Positions 8,159-17,691 of a stretch of DNA of 64,000 bases are shown one piece after another. Position 1 is the stretch's first letter, and the number at the start of each line of letters is the position of its first letter. A program made the position numbers and the translations under genes. Below the pieces are notes generated by a model. It did no database searches, had not been told where the DNA came from, and saw nothing but the letters and a program-made list of their open reading frames with translations. Source of the stretch: Flavobacterium pokkalii (lineage in GTDB: Bacteria; Bacteroidota; Bacteroidia; Flavobacteriales; Flavobacteriaceae). Where the stretch lies: assembly GCF_014596575.1 (NCBI RefSeq), contig NZ_NASZ01000019.1, forward strand, positions 1 through 64,000. Reading direction: 5' to 3'.

Positions 8159-9790
8159 TTGAATAAATCGCTATTTTTCATCTGTTTTAGCTTGTTTTTA
8201 ATTACTTCACTACAAGTAAAAGCACAAGCTCCTAAAAAAATAATTATTGAGCATTCTGATTTTGCCGATGTTAATCAGACCGAAATGCCCGATGCCTTTT
8301 TACTTACCGGGAATGTAGTGGTCAATCATGACGGAGCAGTACTAACTTGTAACAAAGCCTATTATTTTCAAAAAGAAAATTACATCAAAGCTTTTGGAAA
8401 TGTACAATTGGTTCAGGGAGACACCCTTTATCTAAACAGCAAATATGCCGAATACAATGGAAATGTAAAAAAAGCATTCGCCACCGGAGATGCCGTTTTA
8501 AGTTCGCCTAATGCAACCTTAAAAACGGACACTATTAATTTTGACCGCAATACTCAGGAAGCTTTTTACAATACCAAAGGAGTCATTACCAACAACGAAA
8601 ACACACTGGAAAGTAACTCCGGAAAATATTATGTTGCCGAAAGAAAATTCCAGTTTTTAACCGCGGTAACGATTACCAATCCAAAATACGTTATCAAGTC
8701 CAATCATTTGGATTATTACAGCAATTCGGGACACTCCTATCTCTTTGGTCCTTCAACAATCACCAGTAAAAACAACTACATTTATACCGAAAAAGGTTTT
8801 TATGACACCAAGAAAAACCTGTCTCATTTTCTTCGAAAATCCTATATCAAATACGACGACCGACTCATAGAAGGCGACAGTTTGTATTACGACCGAAACA
8901 AAGAATTTGCCTCGGCTACGCGAAATGTAAAAATTACAGATTCAATCAACAAAGGCATCGTAAAAGGACATTATGCCGAAGTTTTCCAGAAAAAAGATTC
9001 GATGTTTGTTACTAAAAGAGCCGTAGCTATCAATTTTGTTGAAAACGATTCGGTTTATATTCACGGAAAAAAACTGATGGTTACCGGAAAAGAAGGCGAC
9101 CGAATAATTCGTGCTTTCAACAATGTTCGTTTTTATAAAACCGATATGAGCGGAAAATGCGATTCGATTCACTCCAGCACTAAAACCGCTTTGACAAAAC
9201 TCATCGGAAATCCAATTCTCTGGAATGGTGAAAGCCAGATAACCGGAGATATAATGCATCTCATTGGCAATCAAAAAACACAAAAACTGGACTCGCTCAA
9301 AGTCCTCAACAACACCTTTATTATTTCCAAAGACACACTCGGAACGGGCTATAATCAAATCAAAGGAATGAATCTCTTTGGGAAATTTGAAGAAGGAAAA
9401 CTCCACGATGTGGACATCATCAAAAACGCCGAAGTTATTTATTATATGCGTAATGATGACAAAGAACTCATTGGAATTAACAAAAATGTAAGCAGTAAAA
9501 TCAATATTCTTTTTGACAAAAACACTATCGAAACCATTACTTTTTTCCAACAGGTGGATGGCGATATTTATCCCGAAGAAGAATTGGACGAACACGACCG
9601 AAAATTCAGAGGATTTAAATGGCGCGCTGATGAACGAATTAAATCCAAAGATGATATTTTTCCGGAAGAAGAAAATCTATACAACGAGAAAATGATTGAG
9701 GAAACTAAAAAGGACGAAGCCAAACCAAACGTCCCAATGGAAGTCAGAAAAGAAACACTCAATTACGACAAAAAGAAGAAAAAGAAGTAA
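8159..9790 (+). CDS. OstA-like / LPS-transport family exported protein
   Basis: A 543-residue exported protein with a signal peptide (about residues 1-22, ending VKAQA). It is built mainly of repeating beta-strand units of the OstA/LptA type (for example HDGAVLTCNKAYYFQKENYIK and GNVQLVQGDTLYLNSKYAEY). Such domains form beta-jellyroll bridges that carry lipopolysaccharide across the periplasm. The C-terminus is charged and ends in a lysine run. The start is a TTG; no in-frame ATG lies nearby and TTG gives a sensible signal peptide. A direct role in LPS transport is inferred from the fold. Confidence 0.82.
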   Translation: MNKSLFFICFSLFLITSLQVKAQAPKKIIIEHSDFADVNQTEMPDAFLLTGNVVVNHDGAVLTCNKAYYFQKENYIKAFGNVQLVQGDTLYLNSKYAEYNGNVKKAFATGDAVLSSPNATLKTDTINFDRNTQEAFYNTKGVITNNENTLESNSGKYYVAERKFQFLTAVTITNPKYVIKSNHLDYYSNSGHSYLFGPSTITSKNNYIYTEKGFYDTKKNLSHFLRKSYIKYDDRLIEGDSLYYDRNKEFASATRNVKITDSINKGIVKGHYAEVFQKKDSMFVTKRAVAINFVENDSVYIHGKKLMVTGKEGDRIIRAFNNVRFYKTDMSGKCDSIHSSTKTALTKLIGNPILWNGESQITGDIMHLIGNQKTQKLDSLKVLNNTFIISKDTLGTGYNQIKGMNLFGKFEEGKLHDVDIIKNAEVIYYMRNDDKELIGINKNVSSKINILFDKNTIETITFFQQVDGDIYPEEELDEHDRKFRGFKWRADERIKSKDDIFPEEENLYNEKMIEETKKDEAKPNVPMEVRKETLNYDKKKKKK

Positions 9791-9906
9791 TCAGATTACA
9801 GGCAGCAGAAAGCAGATTTCAGATTTATAAAACTCTGTGAACTTTGTTATTAAAAAATAATTTTTGTTTCTTCTTGAAAATATTTTAAAAAAATAATAAT
9901 TAAAAT

Positions 9907-9953
9907 AAAAACTCCCTGAACTTTGCGAAAATCTTTGCAAACTTTGCGGTAAA
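9907..9953. repeat. CTTTGC-rich repeated motif upstream of the aminotransferase gene
   Basis: The stretch contains four close copies of a CTTTG(C) word: CTTTGCGAAAAT, CTTTGCAAA and CTTTGCGG, with a related AACTTTG at about 9838-9844. Similar phrases are, from memory, scattered through Flavobacterium intergenic DNA. It ends seven bases before the GTG start of the next gene. Confidence 0.4.
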
Positions 9954-9959
9954 AATAAC

Positions 9960-11153
9960 GTGAATAACGACTTCTTAAAATACCAGGCACAAACTTCACC
10001 TTACCCATTGGGCATGGAAGTTTCACATGCCATTGGTTCTTATATCTACGGCACCAATAATAAAAAATACCTTGATTTTGTTGCCGGCGTTTCGGCTTGT
10101 ACTTTAGGACATCAGCCACCACGTGTCAATCAGGCGATTAAAGATCAATTGGACAAATATTCGCACGTTATGGTTTATGGCGAATATTCGCAAAGTCCGG
10201 CAGTGGAATATTGCAAATTGATGGCTTCGCTCCTGCCCGCTCCTTTGGACAAAACTTATTTAGTCAATTCCGGAACGGAAGCAATTGAAGGTTCTTTAAA
10301 ATTAGCCCGAAGAGTAACCGGCAGAAGCCAATGGATTTCCTGCTATAATGCTTATCATGGCAATACCATGGGTTCGATGAGCGTCATGGGATTTGAAGAA
10401 CGCAAACAAGCCTTTCGCCCTTTAATTCCCGATGTCGATTTTATCACCTTCAATAATGAAGCCGATTTAGAAAAAATCACAACCAAAACCGCCGGAGTTT
10501 TACTGGAAACCATTCAGGGAGGTGCCGGATTTATTGAACCACACAACGATTTCCTGAAAAAAGTGCGCGCCCGTTGTACTGAAGTAGGTGCTTTGTTAAT
10601 TTTGGACGAAATCCAACCGGGTTTTGGAAGAACCGGAAAATTATTTGGTTTCCAAAATTACGACATTGTCCCTGATATTATTGCCATGGGAAAAGGAATG
10701 GGGGGTGGAATGCCGGTAGGTGCTTTTACTGCTTCATCGGCGATGATGGATTTATTAACTGAGAATCCAAAACTGGGTCATATCACCACCTTTGGCGGAC
10801 ATCCTGTCATTGCGGCAGCCTGTTTAGCTACTTTGAAAGAATTAACTGAAACCAATTTAATGGAAGAAGCTTTAGAAAAAGAAAAGCTCTTCAGATCACT
10901 TTTGGTACACCCTTTGATACAGGAAATTAGAGGAAAAGGATTGATGCTGGCTGCAATGACCGCAGACGCCTCAATCACGAATGAAGTGATTTTAAAATGT
11001 CAGGACAAAGGACTTATATTATTCTGGCTCCTTTTTGAAGGATGCGCCATCAGAATTACCCCTCCTTTAACCATTTCTAAAGAAGAAATACGTGAAGGAT
11101 GCGCTATAATGCTCGAAGTGATGGATGAAGTATTGGCTTCCCAAAAAAAATAA
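9960..11153 (+). CDS. Class III aminotransferase (acetylornithine/4-aminobutyrate type)
   Basis: A PLP-dependent aminotransferase of 397 residues. Visible family elements are the VNSGTEAIEGSLKLAR cofactor-phosphate region, YHGNTMGSMS, LLILDEIQPGFGRTGKLFGFQ with the PLP-ring aspartate, and the Schiff-base lysine in DIIAMGKGMGGGMPVGAF. Substrate is not clear. Arginine-pathway, GABA, or related omega-amino acids are possible, and no pathway genes lie nearby. The start is a GTG, giving MNNDFLKYQAQTSPYPLGMEV; no upstream in-frame alternative looks better. Confidence 0.9.
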   Translation: MNNDFLKYQAQTSPYPLGMEVSHAIGSYIYGTNNKKYLDFVAGVSACTLGHQPPRVNQAIKDQLDKYSHVMVYGEYSQSPAVEYCKLMASLLPAPLDKTYLVNSGTEAIEGSLKLARRVTGRSQWISCYNAYHGNTMGSMSVMGFEERKQAFRPLIPDVDFITFNNEADLEKITTKTAGVLLETIQGGAGFIEPHNDFLKKVRARCTEVGALLILDEIQPGFGRTGKLFGFQNYDIVPDIIAMGKGMGGGMPVGAFTASSAMMDLLTENPKLGHITTFGGHPVIAAACLATLKELTETNLMEEALEKEKLFRSLLVHPLIQEIRGKGLMLAAMTADASITNEVILKCQDKGLILFWLLFEGCAIRITPPLTISKEEIREGCAIMLEVMDEVLASQKK

Positions 11154-11226
11154 CACCATACTTCCCCATTTTGTTAATTAAATTGTTCACAATAAATCAT
11201 TTTTTTCTTCAAAAATAACCCTAAGG

Positions 11227-12666
11227 ATGCCTAACTTTAAGCTAGGTCAAATTCTAAAAACAGACAGTATGCAACTAAGCAACGAAGAAGAAGATTATAA
11301 CTTATCGCTATCCAAATTTGAGTCGATGTTGAAAACCAACAAAGTACTCTTTTTTGACTCTGAAGAATTTGAAGAAATCATACTTCATTATCTCGACAGC
11401 GGTAAGGCCGCTTTAGCGAAAAAAGCACTTAAATTAGCATTAGACCAACACCCTAAATCTACAGGTTTAAAACTGGTTCAGGTAGAAATGCTGGTTTATG
11501 ATGACAAATTGGATATAGCCGAGAAATTACTTAACGAACTATATGCCATTGAGCCGCACAATGAAGAAATTTACATTCAAAAGGCAAATATCTGTTCTAA
11601 AAGAGACCAACATGAAAAAGCCGTTGAATTGTTAAAAATTGCTTTACAATACACCGATGATTATGCCGATGTGTATAATTTAATCGGGATGGAATACCTC
11701 TTTATGGACAATCTGGAAATGGCCAAGGAAAGTTTTATCAAATGTCTGGAAGAAGATATCGAAGATCAGTCTGCCTTGTACAATGTCGTGTATTGCTTTG
11801 AATTTTTAGACCAAAACGAAGAAGCCATAAAATTCTTAGACGAGTATATTGAAAAAAATCCGTACAGCGAAATTGCCTGGCACCAAAAAGGCCGTTTGCA
11901 TTACGGACTAAAAGATTACGAAAATGCCATTCGCGCTTTTGACTACGCCACTTTAATTGATGATGAATTTTTAGGTGCTTTCATGGAAAAAGCCAAAGCG
12001 CTGGAGCGTTTAGGCAAATTAGAAGAAGCCATCGAAAGTTACAATAGAACTATCGAATTAGAAGACGCAACTTCTTATGCCTTGCTTCGAATAGGAAAAT
12101 GCCATGAAAAACTGGGACACAAAGCTGAGGCATTGAAATTTTACAATCAAACCGTTCACGAAGATCCGTTATTGGACAAAGGTTGGATTGCCATTACCGA
12201 TTTTTATTTGCGTGAGCAAAACTTCCAAAAAGCTTTGTTTTATGTCAATAAAGCATTGGCTATCGACAATCAAAATCGCTTGTACTGGAAAAGATATGCA
12301 ACTATCAACAAACAGATGAACTTTTTTGAAGAAGCTGAATTTGGCTATCGAAAAGCAGTAGAATTTGGAGATACCGAAATTGACACCTGGTTGTTTTGGG
12401 TTGATATTTTACAATTTTTAGGCGAATTTGAAACGGCTATTCACACCTTATTAGAAGCCACCGATTATTTTCCGGAAGAAAGCGAAATCGAATACCGTTT
12501 ATCCGGTCTATATTTTATGATTAATGATGATCGAAAAGCTAAAATTCACTTAAGCAATGCGCTTCGTCTGAATTTTGACAACTATGTCCTGATTGAAGAT
12601 TTATTTCCGGTAGTTTGGGAGCAAAAAATGGTGCAAAATTATATCGAAAAACACAATAAACAATAA
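11227..12666 (+). CDS. Tetratricopeptide repeat protein
   Basis: Up to 479 residues made almost wholly of helix-turn-helix TPR units, for example EEAIKFLDEYIEKNPYSEIAWHQ and LEEAIESYNRTIELEDATSYAL. It has no signal peptide, so it is probably a cytoplasmic scaffold for protein contacts. An inner ATG at 11269 (MQLSNEEEDYN) may be the true start because the first 14 residues look unlike the rest. Against this, AAGG sits directly before the first ATG at 11227. Its stop overlaps the aroE start by one base (TAATG), so the two are coupled. The partner is unknown. Confidence 0.85.
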   Translation: MPNFKLGQILKTDSMQLSNEEEDYNLSLSKFESMLKTNKVLFFDSEEFEEIILHYLDSGKAALAKKALKLALDQHPKSTGLKLVQVEMLVYDDKLDIAEKLLNELYAIEPHNEEIYIQKANICSKRDQHEKAVELLKIALQYTDDYADVYNLIGMEYLFMDNLEMAKESFIKCLEEDIEDQSALYNVVYCFEFLDQNEEAIKFLDEYIEKNPYSEIAWHQKGRLHYGLKDYENAIRAFDYATLIDDEFLGAFMEKAKALERLGKLEEAIESYNRTIELEDATSYALLRIGKCHEKLGHKAEALKFYNQTVHEDPLLDKGWIAITDFYLREQNFQKALFYVNKALAIDNQNRLYWKRYATINKQMNFFEEAEFGYRKAVEFGDTEIDTWLFWVDILQFLGEFETAIHTLLEATDYFPEESEIEYRLSGLYFMINDDRKAKIHLSNALRLNFDNYVLIEDLFPVVWEQKMVQNYIEKHNKQ

Positions 12667-13415
12667 TGACCCAAAATTCTAAAAAGCGCTTCGGGCTACT
12701 GGGGCGCAATATCAGTTATTCCTTTTCTAAAGGACATTTTACAAAAAAATTCGAAAACGAAAAATACCAGGGCTACACCTACGAAAACTTTGATATTCAG
12801 GAAATCGGTGCATTTCCTGATATCATTAAAAATACTGAAAATCTAAGCGGGATGAATGTTACCATTCCATACAAAGAAGAAGTAATTCCTTTTTTAGACA
12901 AATTATCTAAAAAGGCCACTAAAATTGGAGCTGTAAACACCATTAAATTCACTAAAAAAGGAAAATTAAAAGGTTACAACACCGATTATTTTGGATTCCT
13001 AAAATCCTTAAAACCTTTATTACAACCGCATCATAAAAAAGCCTTAATTCTGGGAACCGGAGGCGCTTCTAAAGGAGTTGCTTTTGCCTTGGAAGAATTA
13101 GGAATTGGATACACCTTTGTTTCCCGAAAAGCATCTGAAAAAGCCATCGATTATAGTCAGCTGAATTCCGATATTTTTCAAGAATACCAAATCATTATCA
13201 ATTCGACACCAATAGGTACAAGCCCAAATATTGAAGCCTGTCCTGAGATTCCTTATGAATTCTTTACTGACAAACATATCGCTTACGATTTGATTTACAA
13301 TCCGGCTGAAACCCAATTTTTAAAAAATGCCAAAGAACGTGGCGCACAAATTAAAAACGGCTTAGATATGCTTATTTTTCAGGCCGAAAAAGCCTGGGAA
13401 ATCTGGAATAAATAA
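12666..13415 (+). CDS. aroE: Shikimate dehydrogenase
   Basis: Reduces 3-dehydroshikimate to shikimate with NADPH in aromatic amino acid synthesis. Family motifs are clear: LLGRNISYSFSKGHF (substrate pocket, the usual GxPxxHSxSP region), GMNVTIPYKEEV with the catalytic lysine, GAVNTIKF, NTDYFGF, and the nucleotide-binding GTGGASKGVAFAL. The length of 249 is typical. The start codon overlaps the stop of the upstream TPR gene by one base. It is followed by an inverted repeat, probably the end of this transcript. Confidence 0.96.
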   Translation: MTQNSKKRFGLLGRNISYSFSKGHFTKKFENEKYQGYTYENFDIQEIGAFPDIIKNTENLSGMNVTIPYKEEVIPFLDKLSKKATKIGAVNTIKFTKKGKLKGYNTDYFGFLKSLKPLLQPHHKKALILGTGGASKGVAFALEELGIGYTFVSRKASEKAIDYSQLNSDIFQEYQIIINSTPIGTSPNIEACPEIPYEFFTDKHIAYDLIYNPAETQFLKNAKERGAQIKNGLDMLIFQAEKAWEIWNK

Positions 13416-13446
13416 AAAATAAAAAGATAACAATTTATTATTATCA

Positions 13447-13499
13447 AATTCGGGTACAATCGAGGATTTAACATTAAAAAACCGCGATTGTACCCGATT
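13447..13499. repeat. Inverted repeat downstream of aroE
   Basis: CGGGTACAATCG (13451-13462) is exactly the reverse complement of 13485-13496. The pairing extends outward and inward to about 19 bases with one bulge and one mismatch, around a loop of about 20 bases. No T run follows, so it is either a weak terminator or a protein-binding or repeat element. Confidence 0.6.
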
Positions 13500-13549
13500 T
13501 GGCATTATTTGTGAGTCAAAAAAGACTAAAAATCATTTACAATTAACTT

Positions 13550-15004
13550 ATGACTTTAAAAAAAAACCTATTTCTGTTAAGTGCTTTCTTCTTATTTACT
13601 TCCACAATTTTTGCCGAAATAACACTACCTAAAATTTTAGGACACAATATGGTGTTACAACAAAAGAAAAAAGTGGCAATTTGGGGAACGGCAACTGCGG
13701 GCGAGAAAATTTCGGTTGCTTTTGCCGGACAAAACAAAAGCACAATTACCGATAAATCCGGGAATTGGATGATAAACCTCAATCCGTTGAAGGCCTCATT
13801 CGAAGCTCGGGAAATGATTATTAAAGGAAAAAATACTATTGTTTTAAAAAATATTTTGGTGGGAGAAGTATGGCTGTGTTCCGGACAATCCAACATGGAA
13901 TATGCGATGCGCAAATACAGTAATTATGAAACCAAAACCAAAGGATATCATCCGCCGGAAGACGATTTAACCAAAGCAAATAATACCAATATCCGCATCT
14001 TTCTGGATCGAAGAAAATACATGGATCCGGATCCGGAACATTTAGGTTGGGACGCCGCCATGGGACGCTCTTTAGTCGATTTTTCGGCTGTGGGTTATTA
14101 TTTTGCTAAAGATTTATACAACAAACTCCATGTTCCTATCGGAATGATTTCGGCTGCTGTACCGGGAAGCCGTATCGAGCCCTGGATTCAATCTTCAAAA
14201 TTAGATTTTGAACCCAAATTAAAAAACGGAAAAATGCTGAACAAACTCAATAATGACGGTGGCGACAGCGGAAAATTTTACGACACGATGATTCAACCGT
14301 TAATTCCTTATACTCTTAAAGGATTTTTATGGTATCAGGGCGAATCCAATTGTTTTTTGGGTGAAAACATAAGTTATGCCTACAAATTAAAAACATTAAT
14401 TGAAAGCTGGCGCAACGACTGGAAAGACAAAAAACTACCTTTCTATTTTGTACAAATTGCCCCTTATAATTATTCGGCATCCAAAGACAAACCGCTTACT
14501 ACGGAAACACTTCCAAAATTCTGGGAAGCCCAGGCTTTGAATTTAAAATTAAAAAATACCGCCCTTGCTACTATCACTGATTTAACCGATACGATAACCG
14601 AATTGCATCCGGGATACAAATGGGAAGTTGGCCGAAGATTGAGTCTGATTGCTGCTAACAAAGCGTATGGACAAAAAAATGTAGTTTGTTCCGGACCAGT
14701 ATTCCAAAAAATGAAAACAGTAAACAACACAATTGAAATCAGTTTTTCAAATACTGGCAGCGGTTTAGTCAGCCGTGACGGAAAATCATTAAGTTGGTTT
14801 AGCATTGCCGGAGCCGATGGAGAATATGTACCCGCCAAAGCTGAAATAAAAGGCAATACCGTAATTGTATCTTCTCCTGAAATAGCACATCCCTACTCGG
14901 TTCGTTTTGGATGGAATGAAGCCGCTCAGTCTAATTTTATCAATAAAGAAGGCTTGCCTGCAGTTCCTTTTAGAAGTGACAATCCCTGGAAAAAGCTTTT
15001 TTAA
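13550..15004 (+). CDS. Secreted sialate O-acetylesterase-like carbohydrate esterase
   Basis: A 484-residue exported protein with a signal peptide (about 1-22). It starts with the beta-sandwich segment LPKILGHNMVLQQKKKVAIWGTA that is typical of the sialate O-acetylesterase group. The nucleophile block VWLCSGQSNMEYAM carries the catalytic serine, and LKGFLWYQGESNC and the late TDLTDTITELHPGYKWEVGRRL region complete the SASA/DUF303-type fold. These enzymes remove O-acetyl groups from sialic acids or plant polysaccharides such as xylan. With no sialic acid genes nearby and a beta-helix protein next door, a plant or algal polysaccharide is at least as likely a substrate. Confidence 0.88.
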   Translation: MTLKKNLFLLSAFFLFTSTIFAEITLPKILGHNMVLQQKKKVAIWGTATAGEKISVAFAGQNKSTITDKSGNWMINLNPLKASFEAREMIIKGKNTIVLKNILVGEVWLCSGQSNMEYAMRKYSNYETKTKGYHPPEDDLTKANNTNIRIFLDRRKYMDPDPEHLGWDAAMGRSLVDFSAVGYYFAKDLYNKLHVPIGMISAAVPGSRIEPWIQSSKLDFEPKLKNGKMLNKLNNDGGDSGKFYDTMIQPLIPYTLKGFLWYQGESNCFLGENISYAYKLKTLIESWRNDWKDKKLPFYFVQIAPYNYSASKDKPLTTETLPKFWEAQALNLKLKNTALATITDLTDTITELHPGYKWEVGRRLSLIAANKAYGQKNVVCSGPVFQKMKTVNNTIEISFSNTGSGLVSRDGKSLSWFSIAGADGEYVPAKAEIKGNTVIVSSPEIAHPYSVRFGWNEAAQSNFINKEGLPAVPFRSDNPWKKLF

Positions 15005-15023
15005 TTAAAATTACGCTATATAC

Positions 15024-15049
15024 AAAGTCCTGCTTCGGTGGGACTTTTT
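15024..15049 (+). terminator. Intrinsic terminator after the esterase gene
   Basis: AAAGTCC pairs with GGACTTT, with a CTTCGG tetraloop at the tip and a T run after the stem. Confidence 0.75.
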
Positions 15050-15122
15050 CTTTCCCTTCCATTTCTCTCTCAGATATTTTACAAAAATTACTGTATATTT
15101 ACTATCAACCAAACCCTTGATT

Positions 15123-17633
15123 ATGAATAAACCACTTTTTTGTAGTCTGTTTTTATTAATTGCCTTTTTTTTAAATGCACAAACAAAATCATCCTATCAA
15201 TCTTTAGACCCAAAAAATCCAATTACTTTTAAAGGAAAAACCATCAGTTATCAGGGAAAAACCATCTCATTAGGACCAAAAGCCTTTTTTATAGATGCTC
15301 AGTTCAGTAAAGAACAGCTCTCCAAATATCCTTATGTATTTAACTCTATCAATGATGCGGTAAAACAACTTAGCAACGGAACGGAAACAGCACCAATGAG
15401 TTTGTACATTGCTCCAAACGTGTACTGGGTTGACAATCCTGATGACCCGGAAATCAGAAAACCGGAAGGAGATGGAACTGTACCTTATGCCTTAAATATT
15501 AAATGCGATTGGTTACGCTTTTTGGGTTTAACCAACAATCCCGAAAACGTAGTCATTGCAGCTAATCGCGGGCAAACTATAGGCGCTATAGGTAATTTTA
15601 CGCTTTTTAAAATATCTGGCGAAGGAACCAATGCTGAAAATGTCACTTTTGGAAATTATTGTAATGTAGATTTAAACTTCCCTTTAAAACCTGAACTTAA
15701 CAGAGTAAAAAGAGCAACAGCAATTGTACAGGCACAACTCATCCATTGTGATGGCGATAAAATTCTGGCCAGAAACTGCCGATTTATCAGCCGACTGAAT
15801 CTTTGTCCTTTTACGGGAGGGAAAAGGGTTCTTTTTGACCGCTGCCACTTTGAATCAACTGATGATGCACTTTGCGGAACAGCTGTTTATCTCAATTCAA
15901 CCTTAGACTTTTACAGTTCTAAACCATTTTATTGGACAAAAGGTACTGGTGCTGCTTTTTTAAATTGTAAAATACATTCGTTAACCAACGGGAATCAATT
16001 TTTTACAAAAGCAAATGGACAACTGGCAGTTATAGATACAAAATTCACTGCCGAAAATCCGATTTATTTGGGCTGGAATGATAATCTGCCACTCACAACC
16101 CGCAATTATCAATATTTGGTTAGTTTAAATAACAATCCTGTGTTAATTGAAAACAAAAATCCCGAATCGACTATCGATATGAGCAATTTGGATGTTTTAA
16201 ATGCTTATCGGTTTAATTTTAAAGGAAAAACTATTTACAACACCTACAATCTTTTAGCCGGAAATGACGATTGGGATCCAATGAACATCAAAAATATCGT
16301 TTTAACCGCCGAAAAAGAACAAGGCAAAAAACTACGTTTTTTACCCACACAACTATTAATTGAATCCTCTCAAAAAACTTTAGAAACCAAAAAAGACAAA
16401 GCTTTATTAAAAGCCTCTGCCTTTCGTTTTGGAAATTATGAAGTACAACCCGAAAAGATAAACTGGTCAGTAGCCTCTCAGGACAAAACTATTATTGAAT
16501 TAAAACCTTCTGCAAACAGCAACGAATGCGAAATTATTCCAAATCTTTTAGACGGAGACTCCAGAAATGTTATCATTACAGCCAAAACCACATCAGGCTT
16601 AGAAGCGGCTGTAGTGATTAAAATTAGTCCGCCAAAATTAGAAAGTCCGATTTTTACAGAAGCTCCTCATTTTGCAAAAATCAACAACGGTATTCTTAAC
16701 GTTCAGTATAAGATAAATACCGATTTCAAAGACCAAACAATCATAAACTACTACCGATGCACCGATAACAAAGGCGGAAATCCGATTGAAATTGCGGTTT
16801 CAAGAGATAATATCCCTTTAACAGAATATCCATTAACCATCGCCGATTCGTCTTATTACATTATGGCGACACTTGCCCCAAAAAACAATCGCAGTGATGC
16901 CGGAAAAACTATAAAAATAGTGACTCAAAAAGCCATTTCAGCCAATGAAATTACAGCAAACAAAAATACCTTGATAGCTGATTTCAAAAACAGTTCAACC
17001 AAAAATCAATTGGAAATTATTCCCGGATTTTGGACTTTTTCTCCTTTAGACAAAGAAGACATCAATAATTCAAACCCAAAAGACGCCTGGTATTTTGGCG
17101 AAGGATTTGATGGTGCTGCCAATCAGTTTGGACTTTTACCAACAGGCAGAAGTGCCCGCCTGCTCTACACTCCCGTAAAAAGAAATTATACCGACATGAC
17201 ATTTAATCTCCAAGTGACACCATTTAAAACCGCCGGTCAGGGATTTAGTGTTGCGCATATGTACATGGACATTCTGATTAAATGGGATGCCAAAACTAAT
17301 TCAGGCTATGCGTTACGTTTCATCCGAACTACAAAACACCACGATGCTGTAGATTGCATTTTATTGGAATATCAAAACGGAATTTCATATGAAATCAGCA
17401 AAGCTGTAACCACACACGCTTTTAACGGTCGTTGCAATATCAGTCTGGAAGTAAAAAACAATCATTTGACAGCAGCTTTGAGCAACAAACCGACAGATTC
17501 ACTTACTGCAAACAATCAACAGGAAACGATTCTTAGTGCTCTTATCAAACCTTCAATTTGGGGCGGTTTTGGAATTTTTTATAACGGAGGTTCGCAAACC
17601 ATGATAAACGAAATTCAAACGAGTTGGAAATAA
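15123..17633 (+). CDS. Large secreted right-handed beta-helix protein (pectinesterase/lyase-like)
   Basis: About 836 residues with a signal peptide (ending LNAQ). Residues about 40-350 resemble the beta-helix of pectin methylesterases and related enzymes: an SINDAVKQL segment, then successive short strands such as KILARNCRFISRLN, KRVLFDRCHFES and AAFLNCKIHSL. The middle holds an Ig-like segment, and the last 200 residues look like a jelly-roll (QFGLLPTGRSARLLYTP onward). The exact catalytic residues of known esterases or lyases are not obvious, so activity is uncertain. The TTG at 15117 opens the frame but the ATG at 15123 gives a better signal peptide. It probably works with the esterase upstream on an external glycan; no SusC/SusD pair is in view. 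Confidence 0.72.
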   Translation: MNKPLFCSLFLLIAFFLNAQTKSSYQSLDPKNPITFKGKTISYQGKTISLGPKAFFIDAQFSKEQLSKYPYVFNSINDAVKQLSNGTETAPMSLYIAPNVYWVDNPDDPEIRKPEGDGTVPYALNIKCDWLRFLGLTNNPENVVIAANRGQTIGAIGNFTLFKISGEGTNAENVTFGNYCNVDLNFPLKPELNRVKRATAIVQAQLIHCDGDKILARNCRFISRLNLCPFTGGKRVLFDRCHFESTDDALCGTAVYLNSTLDFYSSKPFYWTKGTGAAFLNCKIHSLTNGNQFFTKANGQLAVIDTKFTAENPIYLGWNDNLPLTTRNYQYLVSLNNNPVLIENKNPESTIDMSNLDVLNAYRFNFKGKTIYNTYNLLAGNDDWDPMNIKNIVLTAEKEQGKKLRFLPTQLLIESSQKTLETKKDKALLKASAFRFGNYEVQPEKINWSVASQDKTIIELKPSANSNECEIIPNLLDGDSRNVIITAKTTSGLEAAVVIKISPPKLESPIFTEAPHFAKINNGILNVQYKINTDFKDQTIINYYRCTDNKGGNPIEIAVSRDNIPLTEYPLTIADSSYYIMATLAPKNNRSDAGKTIKIVTQKAISANEITANKNTLIADFKNSSTKNQLEIIPGFWTFSPLDKEDINNSNPKDAWYFGEGFDGAANQFGLLPTGRSARLLYTPVKRNYTDMTFNLQVTPFKTAGQGFSVAHMYMDILIKWDAKTNSGYALRFIRTTKHHDAVDCILLEYQNGISYEISKAVTTHAFNGRCNISLEVKNNHLTAALSNKPTDSLTANNQQETILSALIKPSIWGGFGIFYNGGSQTMINEIQTSWK

Positions 17634-17656
17634 AAAACAGAATTATAAAGCACAAA

Positions 17657-17684
17657 AAAAGCCTCTTCTTTCGAAGAGGCTTTT
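17657..17684. terminator. Bidirectional terminator between the beta-helix gene and tRNA-His
   Basis: AAAAGCCTCTTC (17657-17668) pairs perfectly with 17673-17684 around a four-base loop. T-rich DNA follows on the plus strand, and seven T follow on the minus strand, where it lies eight bases after tRNA-His. It can serve both. Confidence 0.85.
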
Positions 17685-17691
17685 GATTTTG

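Noticed and set aside
8942-9595. A 217-codon minus-strand frame inside the OstA-like gene
   Set aside because: It is fully antisense to a protein with clear repeat structure and signal peptide; the residues mirror the coding strand and show no family match.
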